Source: Paenibacillus alvei DSM 29
Lineage (GTDB): Bacteria > Bacillota > Bacilli > Paenibacillales > Paenibacillaceae
Direction of reading: 5' to 3'
Length of the DNA: 64,000 nt
NCBI RefSeq assembly: GCF_000293805.1
Contig: NZ_AMBZ01000003.1
Span: 434,001-498,000 of the forward strand
This document shows positions 24,923 to 35,040 of this stretch, piece by piece. The position numbers were made by a program, and so were the translations under genes. The notes under the pieces are model-generated. The model saw nothing but the letters and a program-made list of their open reading frames with translations. It ran no database searches and was not told the DNA's origin. How positions within the stretch are numbered: position 1 is the first letter of the stretch; every line of letters begins with the position of its first letter.

Positions 24923-27538
24923 ATGGCGACAAAACAGGAAACGAAACCAGTTGTAGAGAAAAACGATGTCACGAAGCACATTCAACAATTGATTGACCGC
25001 GCGAAGAAGGCGCAAGAAGCATTTATGGATATGAACCAAGAGCAAATTGACAAGGTCGTGCAGCAAATGGCACTCGCTGGCTTGGATAAGCACATGCTGC
25101 TGGCCAAGATGGCCGTTGAGGAAACGGGACGCGGTGTGTATGAGGATAAAATTACGAAAAATATATTTGCAACTGAATATATCCACAACTATATCAAGTA
25201 TGACAAAACAGTAGGCGTCATTGAGGATAATCCGTACGGCTCTTACATGAAAATTGCGGAACCAGTTGGAATTGTCATGGGGATTACACCGGTAACGAAT
25301 CCGACCTCAACGACAATGTTCAAGGCGCTCATTTCGATAAAGACACGCAATCCAATCATTTTCGGCTTTCATCCATCAGCTCAGAAATGCAGCGCGGAAG
25401 CAGCTCGCATCCTGCATGATGCAGCTGTGAAATATGGTGCGCCAGAGCACTGTATCCAATGGATCGAGTATCCGTCGATGGAAGCGACTAACGCCTTGAT
25501 GAATCACCCTGATGTGGCGCTTATCCTAGCGACAGGCGGTGCTGGTATGGTTCGCTCTGCTTACAGCTGCGGCAAGCCTGCTCTTGGCGTTGGCCCGGGC
25601 AACGTACCTTGCTTCATCGAGAAGACGGCAGACTTGAATCAAGCCGTAACGGATTTGATTCTTTCCAAGACGTTCGATAATGGTATGATCTGTGCTTCTG
25701 AACAGTCAGTCATTATTGAAGAGCCGATTTACGTACAAACGAAGAAAATGATGACAGCCCAAGGCTGCTACTTCTTGAGCAAGGAAGAGACAGGCAAGCT
25801 TCAAGCAATGGCGATGAAGACAGACACTTGTGCAGTGAATCCGAACATCGTAGGTCAGTCCGCGAAGAAGATTGCAGAGATGGCTGGTATTCAAGTGCCG
25901 GATACGACGAAGATTCTAGTAGCTGAGCTGGATGGCGTAGGGCCGAAGTTCCCATTGTCTGCTGAAAAGCTAAGCCCAGTGCTTGCCTGCTACAAGGTGA
26001 AAACCGCACAAGATGGAATTGATCGCGCTGCTGAAATCGTAGCGTTTGGCGGAATGGGCCATTCCTCGGTTATCCATTCGCATGATGACGAGGTAATCGG
26101 CAAATTCGCAGATCGTCTGCAAACAGGTCGTATTCTTGTAAACTCTCCTTCGACCCATGGAGCAATCGGCGACCTATACAACACGAATATTCCTTCGTTG
26201 ACGCTAGGCTGCGGATCTTATGGCCGCAACTCGACTTCTTCGAACGTAACGGCTGTCAATCTGCTGAATATTAAACGGGTGGCGAAGCGAACAGTGAATA
26301 TGCAATGGTTCAAGGTGCCGAACAAGATATACTTTGAAAAAGGCGCAACGCAGTACTTGGCGAAGATGCCGGATATTAGCCGTGTCATGATTGTTACTGA
26401 CCCGATGATGGTGAAGCTTGGCTACGTAGAAAAATTGGAATACTACTTGCGTCAACGCCGCAACCCAGTCGTTATTGAAGTGTTCTCTGATGTAGAGCCA
26501 GATCCATCGACAAAGACAGTGGAACGCGGTACAGAAATGATGCTCAGCTTCGAGCCTGACTGCATTATCGCACTTGGCGGCGGCTCTCCGATGGATGCGG
26601 CGAAGGGCATGTGGCTGTTCTACGAACATCCAGATGCTGAATTCGACAACCTGAAGCAAAAGTTCCTTGATATCCGCAAGCGTACATTCAAGTATCCGCG
26701 TCTCGGGCAGAAGGCGAAATTCGTCGCAATTCCAACGACTTCGGGTACAGGTTCGGAAGTAACTTCGTTCGCGGTTATTACGGATAAGGAGAAAGGAAAC
26801 ACGAAATATCCACTAGCCGATTATGAACTAACGCCAGACGTAGCGATTATCGACCCAGAGTTCGTATATAGCCTGCCGAAGACGGCAGTTGCAGATACGG
26901 GTATGGACGTACTGACGCACGCAATCGAAGCTTATGTATCGGTGATGGCAAGCGATTATACTGATGGGTTAGCAATTAAGGCCATTCAACTGGTGTTCGA
27001 GAACTTGGTGAAATCTCATCATGAAGCTTGTCCGAAGGCTCGCGAGAAAATGCATAACGCATCCACACTTGCTGGTATGGCGTTCGCGAATGCATTCCTA
27101 GGCATCAACCACAGCTTGGCTCATAAGTGGGGGGCGCAATATCATACTGCGCATGGCCGTACGAATGCGATTCTCATGCCGCATGTCATTCGCTACAATG
27201 CGAAGAAGCCAACGAAGTATGCATCGTTCCCGAAATACGATCACTTTGTGGCAGATGAGCGCTACGCGGAAATTGCCCGCATCCTCGGTCTACCATGCCG
27301 GACAACCGAAGAGGGCGTGAACAGCTTGATTAACGCCATTCGTGGATTGAATCGCGAATTGGGAATTCCAGAGTCGTTCCAAGAACTTGGCTTCGATGCG
27401 AAGGACTTCGAATCCCGTGTTGATTATTTGGCAGACCGTGCTTTTGAAGACCAGTGTACAACAGCAAATCCGAAGCTTCCGCTCGTAACAGAGCTGGCGG
27501 ATGTATATCGGAACGCATTCTACGGACGTTTTGAATAA
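24923..27538 (+). CDS. adhE: Bifunctional acetaldehyde-CoA/alcohol dehydrogenase
   Basis: The 871-residue enzyme reduces acetyl-CoA to acetaldehyde and then to ethanol with NADH, regenerating NAD+ in fermentation. The N-terminal aldehyde dehydrogenase half has the catalytic Cys in GMICASEQS near residue 255. The C-terminal half is an iron-dependent alcohol dehydrogenase with GGGSPMDAAK, the metal-site stretch GINHSLAHKWG and GRTNAILMPHV. Length is typical. The ATG at 24923 has GGAGGCGGAGA just upstream. FNR boxes at 24741 and 24790 predict anaerobic expression, and pflBA follows. Confidence 0.96.
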   Translation: MATKQETKPVVEKNDVTKHIQQLIDRAKKAQEAFMDMNQEQIDKVVQQMALAGLDKHMLLAKMAVEETGRGVYEDKITKNIFATEYIHNYIKYDKTVGVIEDNPYGSYMKIAEPVGIVMGITPVTNPTSTTMFKALISIKTRNPIIFGFHPSAQKCSAEAARILHDAAVKYGAPEHCIQWIEYPSMEATNALMNHPDVALILATGGAGMVRSAYSCGKPALGVGPGNVPCFIEKTADLNQAVTDLILSKTFDNGMICASEQSVIIEEPIYVQTKKMMTAQGCYFLSKEETGKLQAMAMKTDTCAVNPNIVGQSAKKIAEMAGIQVPDTTKILVAELDGVGPKFPLSAEKLSPVLACYKVKTAQDGIDRAAEIVAFGGMGHSSVIHSHDDEVIGKFADRLQTGRILVNSPSTHGAIGDLYNTNIPSLTLGCGSYGRNSTSSNVTAVNLLNIKRVAKRTVNMQWFKVPNKIYFEKGATQYLAKMPDISRVMIVTDPMMVKLGYVEKLEYYLRQRRNPVVIEVFSDVEPDPSTKTVERGTEMMLSFEPDCIIALGGGSPMDAAKGMWLFYEHPDAEFDNLKQKFLDIRKRTFKYPRLGQKAKFVAIPTTSGTGSEVTSFAVITDKEKGNTKYPLADYELTPDVAIIDPEFVYSLPKTAVADTGMDVLTHAIEAYVSVMASDYTDGLAIKAIQLVFENLVKSHHEACPKAREKMHNASTLAGMAFANAFLGINHSLAHKWGAQYHTAHGRTNAILMPHVIRYNAKKPTKYASFPKYDHFVADERYAEIARILGLPCRTTEEGVNSLINAIRGLNRELGIPESFQELGFDAKDFESRVDYLADRAFEDQCTTANPKLPLVTELADVYRNAFYGRFE

Positions 27539-27549
27539 TCAAGAAGCAG

Positions 27550-27585
27550 GCAGCGGGGAGATTTTCTCCGCTGCTTTTGCTTTGT
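27550..27585 (+). terminator. Intrinsic terminator of adhE
   Basis: A GCAGCGG...CCGCTGC-type stem with an inner GGAG/CTCC pair (27550..27575) is followed by a T-rich tail. Confidence 0.8.
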
Positions 27586-27640
27586 AAGCAGCAATGAGAT
27601 AGGGAGTAGGAATACGATTCCAACATTTTGAATCATAATT

Positions 27641-27656
27641 TGTGAAAAAAATCATT
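27641..27656. promoter_or_regulatory. Imperfect upstream FNR half-site, pflB
   Basis: TGTGA-AAAAAA-TCATT has one perfect half. It is centred 30 bases upstream of the main pflB box. Confidence 0.4.
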
Positions 27657-27670
27657 TGCCCAGCATATAT

Positions 27671-27686
27671 TGTGATAAATATCACA
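27671..27686 (+). promoter_or_regulatory. FNR box of the pflB promoter
   Basis: A perfect TGTGA-TAAATA-TCACA site, again 30.5 bases from its centre to a TACAAT -10 box (27709..27714). Flanking bases around the -10 (GGTACAATGA) match those of the adhE promoter. Confidence 0.85.
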
Positions 27687-27791
27687 TAATTAAAAGTGTG
27701 AAAAGAGGTACAATGAAGACGTAGCAAGGAGAGGATGAAATAGAATCAGAATTCGCCTTATAAAACTTGCTGCACAGCCTCACTCGGCATT

Positions 27792-27866
27792 ACGAAAAGG
27801 CAGCTATCGAACGAATGCGAAAGATGAGATAACCGCCTTGCAGCCTTTTTCGTGAAAATGATCACA
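27792..27866 (+). promoter_or_regulatory. pflB leader hairpin and imperfect FNR box
   Basis: In a predicted leader of about 240 bases, ACGAAAAGGC (27792..27801) pairs with GCCTTTTTCGT (27843..27853). CGTGA-N6-TCACA (27851..27866) overlaps its end. The role is unknown. Confidence 0.4.
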
Positions 27867-27963
27867 AGCAATGTGAAGTGGAAAACGAAAACATTTGCTG
27901 GGTGTGCGCTTTCAATTCGATTACAACACATACAGAAAAACAAACATGTATGGAGGGATTATG

Positions 27964-30231
27964 ATGTCGGTGATGGAAAAGAACATGACAGGAACAAATG
28001 AAATGAATCCTTGGCGTGGATTCAAAGCAGGCAAATGGCAAACTCACGTTGATGTGCCAAACTTCTTGGATGGACACATCAAGCCTTACTTAGGCGATGA
28101 AGCATTCTTGGCAGGTCCTACGCAAAATACGAAGGATCTGTGGGATATCGTGAGCCAGCTCTCCAAAGAAGAACGTGAACGCGGCGGTGTATGGGATGTT
28201 GATGTGAATACACCTTCAACGATCGTATCGCACAAGCCGGGATATTTAGATAAAGAAAAAGAAAAAGTAGTAGGTGTACAAACGGATGCTCCGTTCCGCC
28301 GCTCGATTCAACCTTTTGGCGGCATTAAGATGATGATCGATGCTTGTAAAGCATACGGCTTCGAAATGCCGGAAGACGTTATCAAAATTTTCACAGACAT
28401 TCGTAAAACACATAACCAAGGTGTTTTCGATGCTTATACTTCCGACATGCGCATGGCGCGCAAAGCGGGTATTATTACAGGCTTGCCAGACGCTTACGGC
28501 CGCGGCCGCATTATCGGCGACTACCGCCGCGTAGCGCTGTACGGTGTAGATTTCTTGATTCAGCAAAAGAAAAACGACCTCAAAAATCTTGAGCTGGATG
28601 CAATGGATGAACATACTATCCGCGATCGTGAAGAAATTTCGGAACAAATTCGCGCACTTGCTGAATTGAAGGAAATGGCCGCAATGCACGGCATGGATAT
28701 TTCCAAGCCAGCCGTAAATGCACAAGAGGCATTCCAATGGGTATACTTCGGTTACCTGGCAGCCATCAAAGAACAGAACGGTGCTGCAATGTCCCTCGGT
28801 CGTGTATCCTCGTTCCTCGATGTGTATGTGGAACGCGACATTCAAGAAGGTACATTGACAGAGCAAGAAGCTCAAGAATTGGTTGACCATTTCATTATGA
28901 AACTGCGTATCGTTAAATTCTTGCGCACACCTGCTTACAACGACCTGTTCAGTGGTGACCCAACCTGGGTAACAGAATCGATCGGCGGTATGGCTTCGGA
29001 CGGTACAACTCGCGTAACGAAGAACAGCTTCCGCTTCCTGCATTCCTTGTACAACTTGGGACCTGCTCCAGAGCCTAACTTGACTGTTCTCTGGTCGACG
29101 AAGCTTCCTGAAGCGTTCAAGAAATATTGTGCGAAAGTATCGATTGAAACAAGCTCCATTCAATATGAAAATGACGACCTGATGCGTCCAATCTATGGCG
29201 ACGACTACGGTATCGCATGTTGTGTGTCCGCAATGCGCATCGGTAAGCAAATGCAGTTCTTCGGCGCTCGCGCCAACTTGGCGAAATGCTTGCTGTACGC
29301 AATCAATGGCGGTAAAGATGAGAAGCTTGGCTTGCAAGTTGGACCAGAGCTTCCTCCAATCACTAGCGACGTATTGGACTACGACGAGGTTGTGAAACGC
29401 TTCAAGCAGATGATGGAATGGCTCGCGAAGCTGTATATGAACACATTGAATGTGATTCACTTCATGCATGATAAATATTGCTATGAGCGCATTGAGATGG
29501 CGCTGCACGATAAAGAAATCTTGCGCACAATGGCTTGCGGTATTGCCGGCTTGTCGGTAGCAGCCGATTCCTTGAGTGCAATCAAATATGCCAAAGTAAC
29601 ACCGATTCGCAACGAAGAAGGCATCGCTGTTGACTTCAAAATCGAAGGCGAATATCCTTGCTACGGCAACAACGATGATCGCGTAGACAGCATCGCTGTT
29701 GAGTTGGTTGAATCGTTCATGAACATGATTCGCAAGCATAAAGCTTATCGCAATGCAATGCCGACTCAATCGATTCTGACGATTACATCGAACGTTGTAT
29801 ATGGTAAGAAGACAGGTACAACTCCTGACGGACGCAAAGCTGGCGAACCGTTCGCTCCAGGCGCGAACCCAATGCACGGCCGTGATAAGAAGGGCGCGCT
29901 CGCATCGCTTAGCTCGGTAGCGAAGCTTCCATATGAGCACAGCTTGGATGGAATCTCGAATACATTCTCCATCGTACCTAAGGCGCTTGGCAAAGAGCTA
30001 GATGCTCGCAAATCCAACCTCGTATCGATGATGGATGGATACTTCGGCAGCAACGCGCACCATTTGAACGTCAACGTGTTCGACCGTGAACAGCTGATGG
30101 ACGCAATGGAGCATCCAGAGAACTACCCACAATTGACGATTCGCGTATCTGGATATGCGGTTAACTTCATTAAGCTGACTCGTGAGCAGCAATTGGATGT
30201 TATCAACCGTACATTCCATGGTTCAATGTAA
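27964..30231 (+). CDS. pflB: Formate C-acetyltransferase (pyruvate formate-lyase)
   Basis: The 755-residue glycyl-radical enzyme converts pyruvate and CoA to acetyl-CoA and formate without oxygen. The paired active-site cysteines are in [13 protein letters not shown] near residue 418, and the radical glycine is in the C-terminal RVSGYAVNF. Length fits the family. The start is ATG at 27964 (or 27961) behind GGAGG at 27952..27956. The FNR-driven promoter and the activase gene downstream complete the module. A 564-residue open frame on the opposite strand is a shadow of its codon bias. Confidence 0.97.
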   Translation: MSVMEKNMTGTNEMNPWRGFKAGKWQTHVDVPNFLDGHIKPYLGDEAFLAGPTQNTKDLWDIVSQLSKEERERGGVWDVDVNTPSTIVSHKPGYLDKEKEKVVGVQTDAPFRRSIQPFGGIKMMIDACKAYGFEMPEDVIKIFTDIRKTHNQGVFDAYTSDMRMARKAGIITGLPDAYGRGRIIGDYRRVALYGVDFLIQQKKNDLKNLELDAMDEHTIRDREEISEQIRALAELKEMAAMHGMDISKPAVNAQEAFQWVYFGYLAAIKEQNGAAMSLGRVSSFLDVYVERDIQEGTLTEQEAQELVDHFIMKLRIVKFLRTPAYNDLFSGDPTWVTESIGGMASDGTTRVTKNSFRFLHSLYNLGPAPEPNLTVLWSTKLPEAFKKYCAKVSIETSSIQYENDDLMRPIYGDDYGIACCVSAMRIGKQMQFFGARANLAKCLLYAINGGKDEKLGLQVGPELPPITSDVLDYDEVVKRFKQMMEWLAKLYMNTLNVIHFMHDKYCYERIEMALHDKEILRTMACGIAGLSVAADSLSAIKYAKVTPIRNEEGIAVDFKIEGEYPCYGNNDDRVDSIAVELVESFMNMIRKHKAYRNAMPTQSILTITSNVVYGKKTGTTPDGRKAGEPFAPGANPMHGRDKKGALASLSSVAKLPYEHSLDGISNTFSIVPKALGKELDARKSNLVSMMDGYFGSNAHHLNVNVFDREQLMDAMEHPENYPQLTIRVSGYAVNFIKLTREQQLDVINRTFHGSM

Positions 30232-30410
30232 GAACATAATTACGGTTGAACTAGAGGCAAAATGAGCAACGTAATGGATATACTCGATATTTGATAAGTA
30301 AAGGGACGCAACTGCACCAAATGCCATGTATCTTTCGGTCGATGGCGGGGAGGGAGCGTCCCTCTTGTCATTTAATCAGGTTGTATGGGCTGGAGAGGAA
30401 AGTGATAGAG

Positions 30411-31142
30411 ATGATCGGACGTATTCACTCGTTAGAAACATTCGGTACCGTTGATGGACCTGGCATACGCTTTATTTTATTCATGCAGGGGTGCGCACTC
30501 AAATGCCAATATTGCCATAACCGCGACACCTGGAGCTTGAGTGACGGCAAAGAGATGACGCTGGAAGAGGTACTCGCTGAAATTGAACCATACTTGCCTT
30601 ACTATCGCAGCTCAGGCGGGGGACTTACTGTATCGGGTGGAGAGCCAACATTGCAGGCGGCATTCGTTAGAGAATTGTTCCGTGAAGTGAAGCAGTGGGA
30701 TATGCACACAACACTTGATTCTAACGGATTCAACGACGTGACGAAGCTCGAAGAATTGATGAACGTTACAGATCTTGTACTGCTGGACATTAAGCATATT
30801 AACAATGACAAGCATATTGCACTTACAGGTGTACCGAATGCACGCACATTGGATACAGCGCGTTGGTTATCGGAGCATGGCAAGAAAATGTGGATTCGAC
30901 ACGTGTTCGTACCGACGATTAACGATGATGAAGAGGATTTGCTTGAACTGGGCCGTTTTATTGGTACACTGCAAGGTGTTGAGAAATTTGAAATCCTGCC
31001 ATACCATCAAATGGGCGTATACAAGTGGGAACAGCTAGGCGAAAAGTATCCGCTTGAAGGGGTTCCTTCCCCGACAGCAGAAGAGGTGGAGCGTGCTTAT
31101 GCGCTTATTGAGAAAGGACGCCAGCAAACCAGCGTATCGTGA
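30411..31142 (+). CDS. pflA: Pyruvate formate-lyase activating enzyme
   Basis: The 243-residue radical-SAM enzyme installs the glycyl radical on PflB. The cluster motif C-x3-C-x2-C appears as CALKCQYCHNRDTW near residue 27, and SGGEPTLQ near residue 75 is the SAM-binding GGE motif. The ATG at 30411 was chosen: GGAGAGG lies at 30392..30398, and the protein then begins with the usual GRIHSLETFGTVDGPG. It follows pflB by about 180 bases without an obvious terminator, so they are probably co-transcribed. Confidence 0.96.
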   Translation: MIGRIHSLETFGTVDGPGIRFILFMQGCALKCQYCHNRDTWSLSDGKEMTLEEVLAEIEPYLPYYRSSGGGLTVSGGEPTLQAAFVRELFREVKQWDMHTTLDSNGFNDVTKLEELMNVTDLVLLDIKHINNDKHIALTGVPNARTLDTARWLSEHGKKMWIRHVFVPTINDDEEDLLELGRFIGTLQGVEKFEILPYHQMGVYKWEQLGEKYPLEGVPSPTAEEVERAYALIEKGRQQTSVS

Positions 31143-31164
31143 AACCCAACTATGTTCATATAGG

Positions 31165-31208
31165 AAAAGAGATGACTTGCTATATAGGGAAGAGGTCATC
31201 TCTTTTTT
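31165..31208 (+). terminator. Intrinsic terminator of pflBA
   Basis: AAAAGAGATGAC (31165..31176) pairs with GTCATCTCTTTT (31195..31206), followed by more T. Confidence 0.9.
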
Positions 31209-31366
31209 GTTGAAATCGTGAAAGAATGTTCATTTTAGAACGCCAATTCAAAAATATCGTGTAACGTGAATTGTGTATAAATTGATCGGAAAGAACTATT
31301 TTTAAACTGGAAGAAAAAAACTATAATACGCAGTAAGAATGAGAAAAGGATTTTCACAACCCAAAA

Positions 31367-31380
31367 TGGAAGCGCTGTCA
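31367..31380. promoter_or_regulatory. Candidate CcpA cre site
   Basis: TGGAAGCGCTGTCA matches the cre consensus TGWAANCGNTNWCA (recalled) except at one position. It sits about 245 bases upstream of the DUF4855 gene and suggests carbon catabolite control. Confidence 0.5.
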
Positions 31381-31624
31381 TCCAAGGTCTTTTTTTTACC
31401 AAGCATATATGCTGTGGAAATGCATTTTCTTGTCCTCATAACTGGAAGATGAAGAGATGCTATTAGCTACTGGTTCAACCTAGAAAAGGTATCAGGCATC
31501 ATGGGGGATCAGCTTTTCTTGGATGAATTTATGAATAGAGGAGGTAGGATCGCAGCTTAGTTATTCGATGATTCAGCGCCGCCGTATTCTTCGAAAATGA
31601 TCTTATTTAGGAGGGATATTGATT

Positions 31625-33261
31625 ATGATGAAAAAGATGGCAGCACTTGTCTTTAGCATGATGCTGATATTGTCAATCATACCGAACATGCCGAACGCAC
31701 AAGCGGCACCTCAGTTCCGCAACCTTGCTACGAACTCTACTTACACATGGTCGGAAGCGCCGGAATCGAATTATCCGGATCCAGGCAACAAGCTGATTGA
31801 TGGAAAAAAGGAACCGCTAATGTTACGGATCCGGCATGGGTTGGTCATATTAAGAAAAAGGCGCGCGAAGTTACTTTTGATTTTGGACAGCGCAAGTCAA
31901 TTGCCAGTGTGAAAGCGCATTTCCTTCAAGATTGGCCGGGTTCTGCGATTTTGTTCCCGTTAAGCGTATCTATATATGTGTCAGATGATAGTATGAATTG
32001 GGGAATTGTCGGGCACAAAGCAACGGAACGAGGCTGGACGAATGGCCCACCAATTGATCAAACCTATGTATGGGATGGCAGCAAAGATGGGGTTGCAGGC
32101 GGAGGACAAGGTGCTACGATGGCCTATGCACGCTACGTGAAAGTTGTGTTCCCTATGCATCCGAAAGCATGGACATTTATTGATGAGATTGAAATTATGG
32201 GAACTGACGGCAAGGCTGACGGAGCAGTTGTCGTGAATATGAAGCCGTTCGAATTCCAGTACCCAGGCGTCGACACTGCTGGAATCCGTAATTTATCGCT
32301 TGTCTACAATGGATATTACGCTGACGTTCCGGAGTGGACAAAAGACAGCTTGATTCCGGAAATTGGTTATGTGAATCAAGCCGGACAAGTTCAGGACTGG
32401 TTCTTTGATGGGGTGTTAATGCTGGGTCTCCAATCTCCGGCGGGCCGTGATTTCGGAAAGGATTCACTCCTTACGGATTGGCAATGGTATCTGGATAAAA
32501 CATTTGGCGTGCAAGGTGACTTGAAGCAGTTGAATGAGGCAACGAAGGAAGTAGGAATTCAGCTCGGACAGCCGAATCATAAAACGAAGGTTGTTATGAT
32601 GCTGCCAAATCCGGGAGAATCAGCGACGAACTTCGGTGACATTGACGGCGACGGCATTACCGAGAACTTTAGTGAAGCCAGCGTGGGCATAGAAAAAGCC
32701 TTGGCGACACGCCAGAAGGCAGTCAGATGGTGGCTGCAAGAGGTTCAAAACCGCTGGAATGCGAATAACTTCTCAAACCTTGAACTGGTTGGTATGTACT
32801 GGCTGGATGAAGATATTAGCTGGTCCAAGTCAGCCCCAGACTTCCTGCGGATGATGAACTCTGATGTTCATGCAAGAGGGCTGAAATCGTTCTGGATCCC
32901 ACATTCCGTGACATATAAGAGTTTTATTTGGAAAGACGCTGGCTTTGATGCAGCGACCTACCAGCCAAATTATTATTTTGAAGATTTATCAATTGATCGT
33001 CTTATTGATGGCGTGACTACTGCGAAACGATACGGAATGGGCGTTGAAGTGGAGTTCGACAACCGTATGCTAACGGATAATGTGTTCCGCAGCCGATTCA
33101 ATGACTATATGAACGCAGGTTACCAATATGGATTCGCGGGGAAAGGCTTTACTGCGTATTATAAAGGAAGCGGGCCGGTTCTGCGCGATGCAGCGAACAG
33201 CACAAATGCTAGTATTCGAGAACTGTATGATAAGTTGTACAACTTTACAAGAGGGAACTAA
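31625..33261 (+). pseudogene. Secreted DUF4855-domain protein, frameshifted
   Basis: The first frame (31625..31912) carries a signal peptide ending near NAQAA and the start of a discoidin-like N-terminal domain; the second (31909..33261) carries the rest and a DUF4855 domain (TKDSLIPEIGYVNQ, WFFDGVLMLGL, LVGMYWLDEDI, KSFWIPHS). One added A in the A6 run at 31804..31809 restores about 545 residues, with GTANVTDPAWVGHIKKK bridging the break. DUF4855 proteins are extracellular and resemble glycoside hydrolases, but no activity is firmly assigned. The ATG at 31625 follows AGGAGGG. It opens the carbohydrate locus. Confidence 0.82.
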
Positions 33262-33365
33262 TTCGCTCATATTCGATTACTGAAATGATGTATTGTATCA
33301 GATTGTAAGTTTAGCAGCATTCGAAAGTATATAATAGAGCCTAGTATGCCATGCATTTCACAGAT

Positions 33366-33413
33366 CAGCGGTCAAATCCTCGGATTGGGGTTTTTGACCG
33401 CTGTTTTATTTTC
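33366..33413 (+). terminator. Intrinsic terminator after DUF4855 gene
   Basis: CAGCGGTCAAA (33366..33376) pairs perfectly with TTTGACCGCTG (33393..33403), followed by TTTTATTTT. Confidence 0.9.
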
Positions 33414-33551
33414 TGCAAGGATTGTTAGAGGATTTTATCCCTCAATAGTGAAAATGTCGTCCTTACAGAATGGACATGGTCGATTTATAATGAAGGCGTA
33501 GCAAACAACAAGAAGATACTGGCAGACAAAAACATACGGGAGGGTCCTTAC

Positions 33552-34911
33552 ATGAAAAAGGATTGGTAATGATTCTGACGCTTCTGTTCATCGCAACGAC
33601 AGCGCTTACAGGATGCGGATCGAAGACAGAGAATGGTTCTGAAAAGCCAGCAAACCAAACTGGTGAAGAAAAAAGGTTGAACCGTTCGAGCTTACGCTTC
33701 GTCACACGCAGCTCGGTGATGCAAAGAAAAATCGCTTTGCTATCCTGCAAGATGTTGTAAAGAAGACAGAATCCGAAGTACCAGGTCTGACAATTAAGCT
33801 CGATGGTGTGGACTCCGAGGTGAACCGCAAAGAAAAGCTTCGTGCAGAGATGGGCAGCGGATCTCCACCAGATATCTTTGATGCTTTCGGTAACCCAGAC
33901 GTTAAATTGTACGCAGAGAATGGACTTATTCTCGACGTAGCACCGATTCTCAACGAACTTGGATTGAAGGATAAGTTTCAATCCCTTGCACAATGGACAG
34001 TAGACGATAAGATTTACGGTTTGCCAATCGGCGCTTCCATTGAAGGATATTTCTACAACAAAGACTATTTCGCTGAAAAAGGCATTCAAATTCCAAAAAC
34101 ATTGGCTGAGCTTGAAGCAATCGCTGAAAAAGTAAAGGCTGACGGCAAAATTCCATTCGCAATTGGTTCCAAGGATGCTTGGGTACCATTGATGACAACG
34201 AATACACTGTGGTCCTACTTCGGCGGTGCGGATATTACATCTGGATTTGCTAAAGGCGACACGAAGTGGAACGATCCAAAAATGGTAGAAGCATTCGCGA
34301 AGCACCAAGAGTGGATCAAGAAAGGCTATTTCAAAAAAGGCGAGCTTGGTCTTGACTATGCAACACAACGCACACAGTTGGTTAATGGCGAAGCAGTTAT
34401 GATGTTCGACGGATCTTGGGCATCCTCCGTATTCGCTGATGCTACACAATCCGGTAAATTGCATAACAAAGCTGGCTTCTTCATGATGCCTCCTGCTAAA
34501 GAAGGCGATGGCTACAGCGTAATGTTCGACTCGAACAACGGGTATGCGTTCTCTTCCAAGGTTGCTGATGATCCACGCAAGATGGAAGCAGTTAAAGCAT
34601 TCATTAAGAACCTGTACAACGAAGACATGCAAGTACGCGGCTTGAAAGAAGATGGCGTTATCCCTGCAATGAAGGTTGACCAAGCGAAGCTGGATGAGGC
34701 TTCCCAAGGCAACGATTTGCTGCAAGTAATTATGGCGCAAATGAAAGACGTGAAATACACATGGCCGGCATTTGACGCACTTGTTCAAGCGGATGTGAAC
34801 ACAGCACTGGGCCAACAGCTTCAAAAAATGATCAGCGGCGAGGCAGAACCGCAAGCGGTTCTGGATGCCGTACAAAAGGTTCAAGAAGAAGCGAACGCAG
34901 CATCAAAATAA
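33552..34911 (+). pseudogene. ABC sugar-binding lipoprotein, two frameshifts
   Basis: A family-like protein of about 453 residues appears when one A is added to each of two runs: A5 at 33555..33559, right after the start ATG, and A6 at 33669..33674. The restored N-terminus is a lipoprotein signal (TALTGCGS). The rest is a type-1 extracellular solute-binding protein (PPDIFDAFGNPD, YGLPIGASIEGYFYN, VMMFDGSW). It should deliver an oligosaccharide to the two permeases that follow. RBS GGGAGGGT lies at 33538..33545. Without repair only five residues would be made from the ATG. The substrate is unknown; the NagZ gene nearby hints at amino-sugar glycans. Confidence 0.85.
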
Positions 34912-34940
34912 GATAAACAAAATACAAGCTTGACCACTAG

Positions 34941-34980
34941 GAGCACCACCTGTCCTACTATGGGGGGTGGTGCTCATTTA
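34941..34980 (+). terminator. Hairpin between binding protein and permease genes
   Basis: GAGCACCACC (34941..34950) pairs with GGTGGTGCTC (34966..34975), with a weak T-tract. Such partial terminators usually give more binding protein than permease. Confidence 0.7.
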
Positions 34981-35040
34981 TCATCCTGAGCGGCAGGTAA
35001 CCAGTATGATTACGATGTGGGACGGACGGAGGGAAATCAT

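Larger units (their letters stand above)
31143..31624. other. Intergenic region pflA/DUF4855 gene
   Basis: No gene was found in these roughly 480 bases. They contain the pflA terminator (31165..31208) and a cre-like site (31367..31380), and presumably the promoter of the carbohydrate locus. Confidence 0.5.

Noticed and set aside
28246..29940. 564-residue open frame on the minus strand opposite pflB
   Set aside because: It is exactly antisense to a strongly conserved gene, has a Cys/His/Phe-rich nonsense-like composition and no ribosome-binding site. It is a codon-bias shadow.
33463..34884. 473-residue open frame on the minus strand opposite the sugar-binding gene
   Set aside because: Same reason: antisense, odd composition rich in Cys, Phe and His, and the plus strand encodes a clear solute-binding protein once two single-base breaks are repaired.
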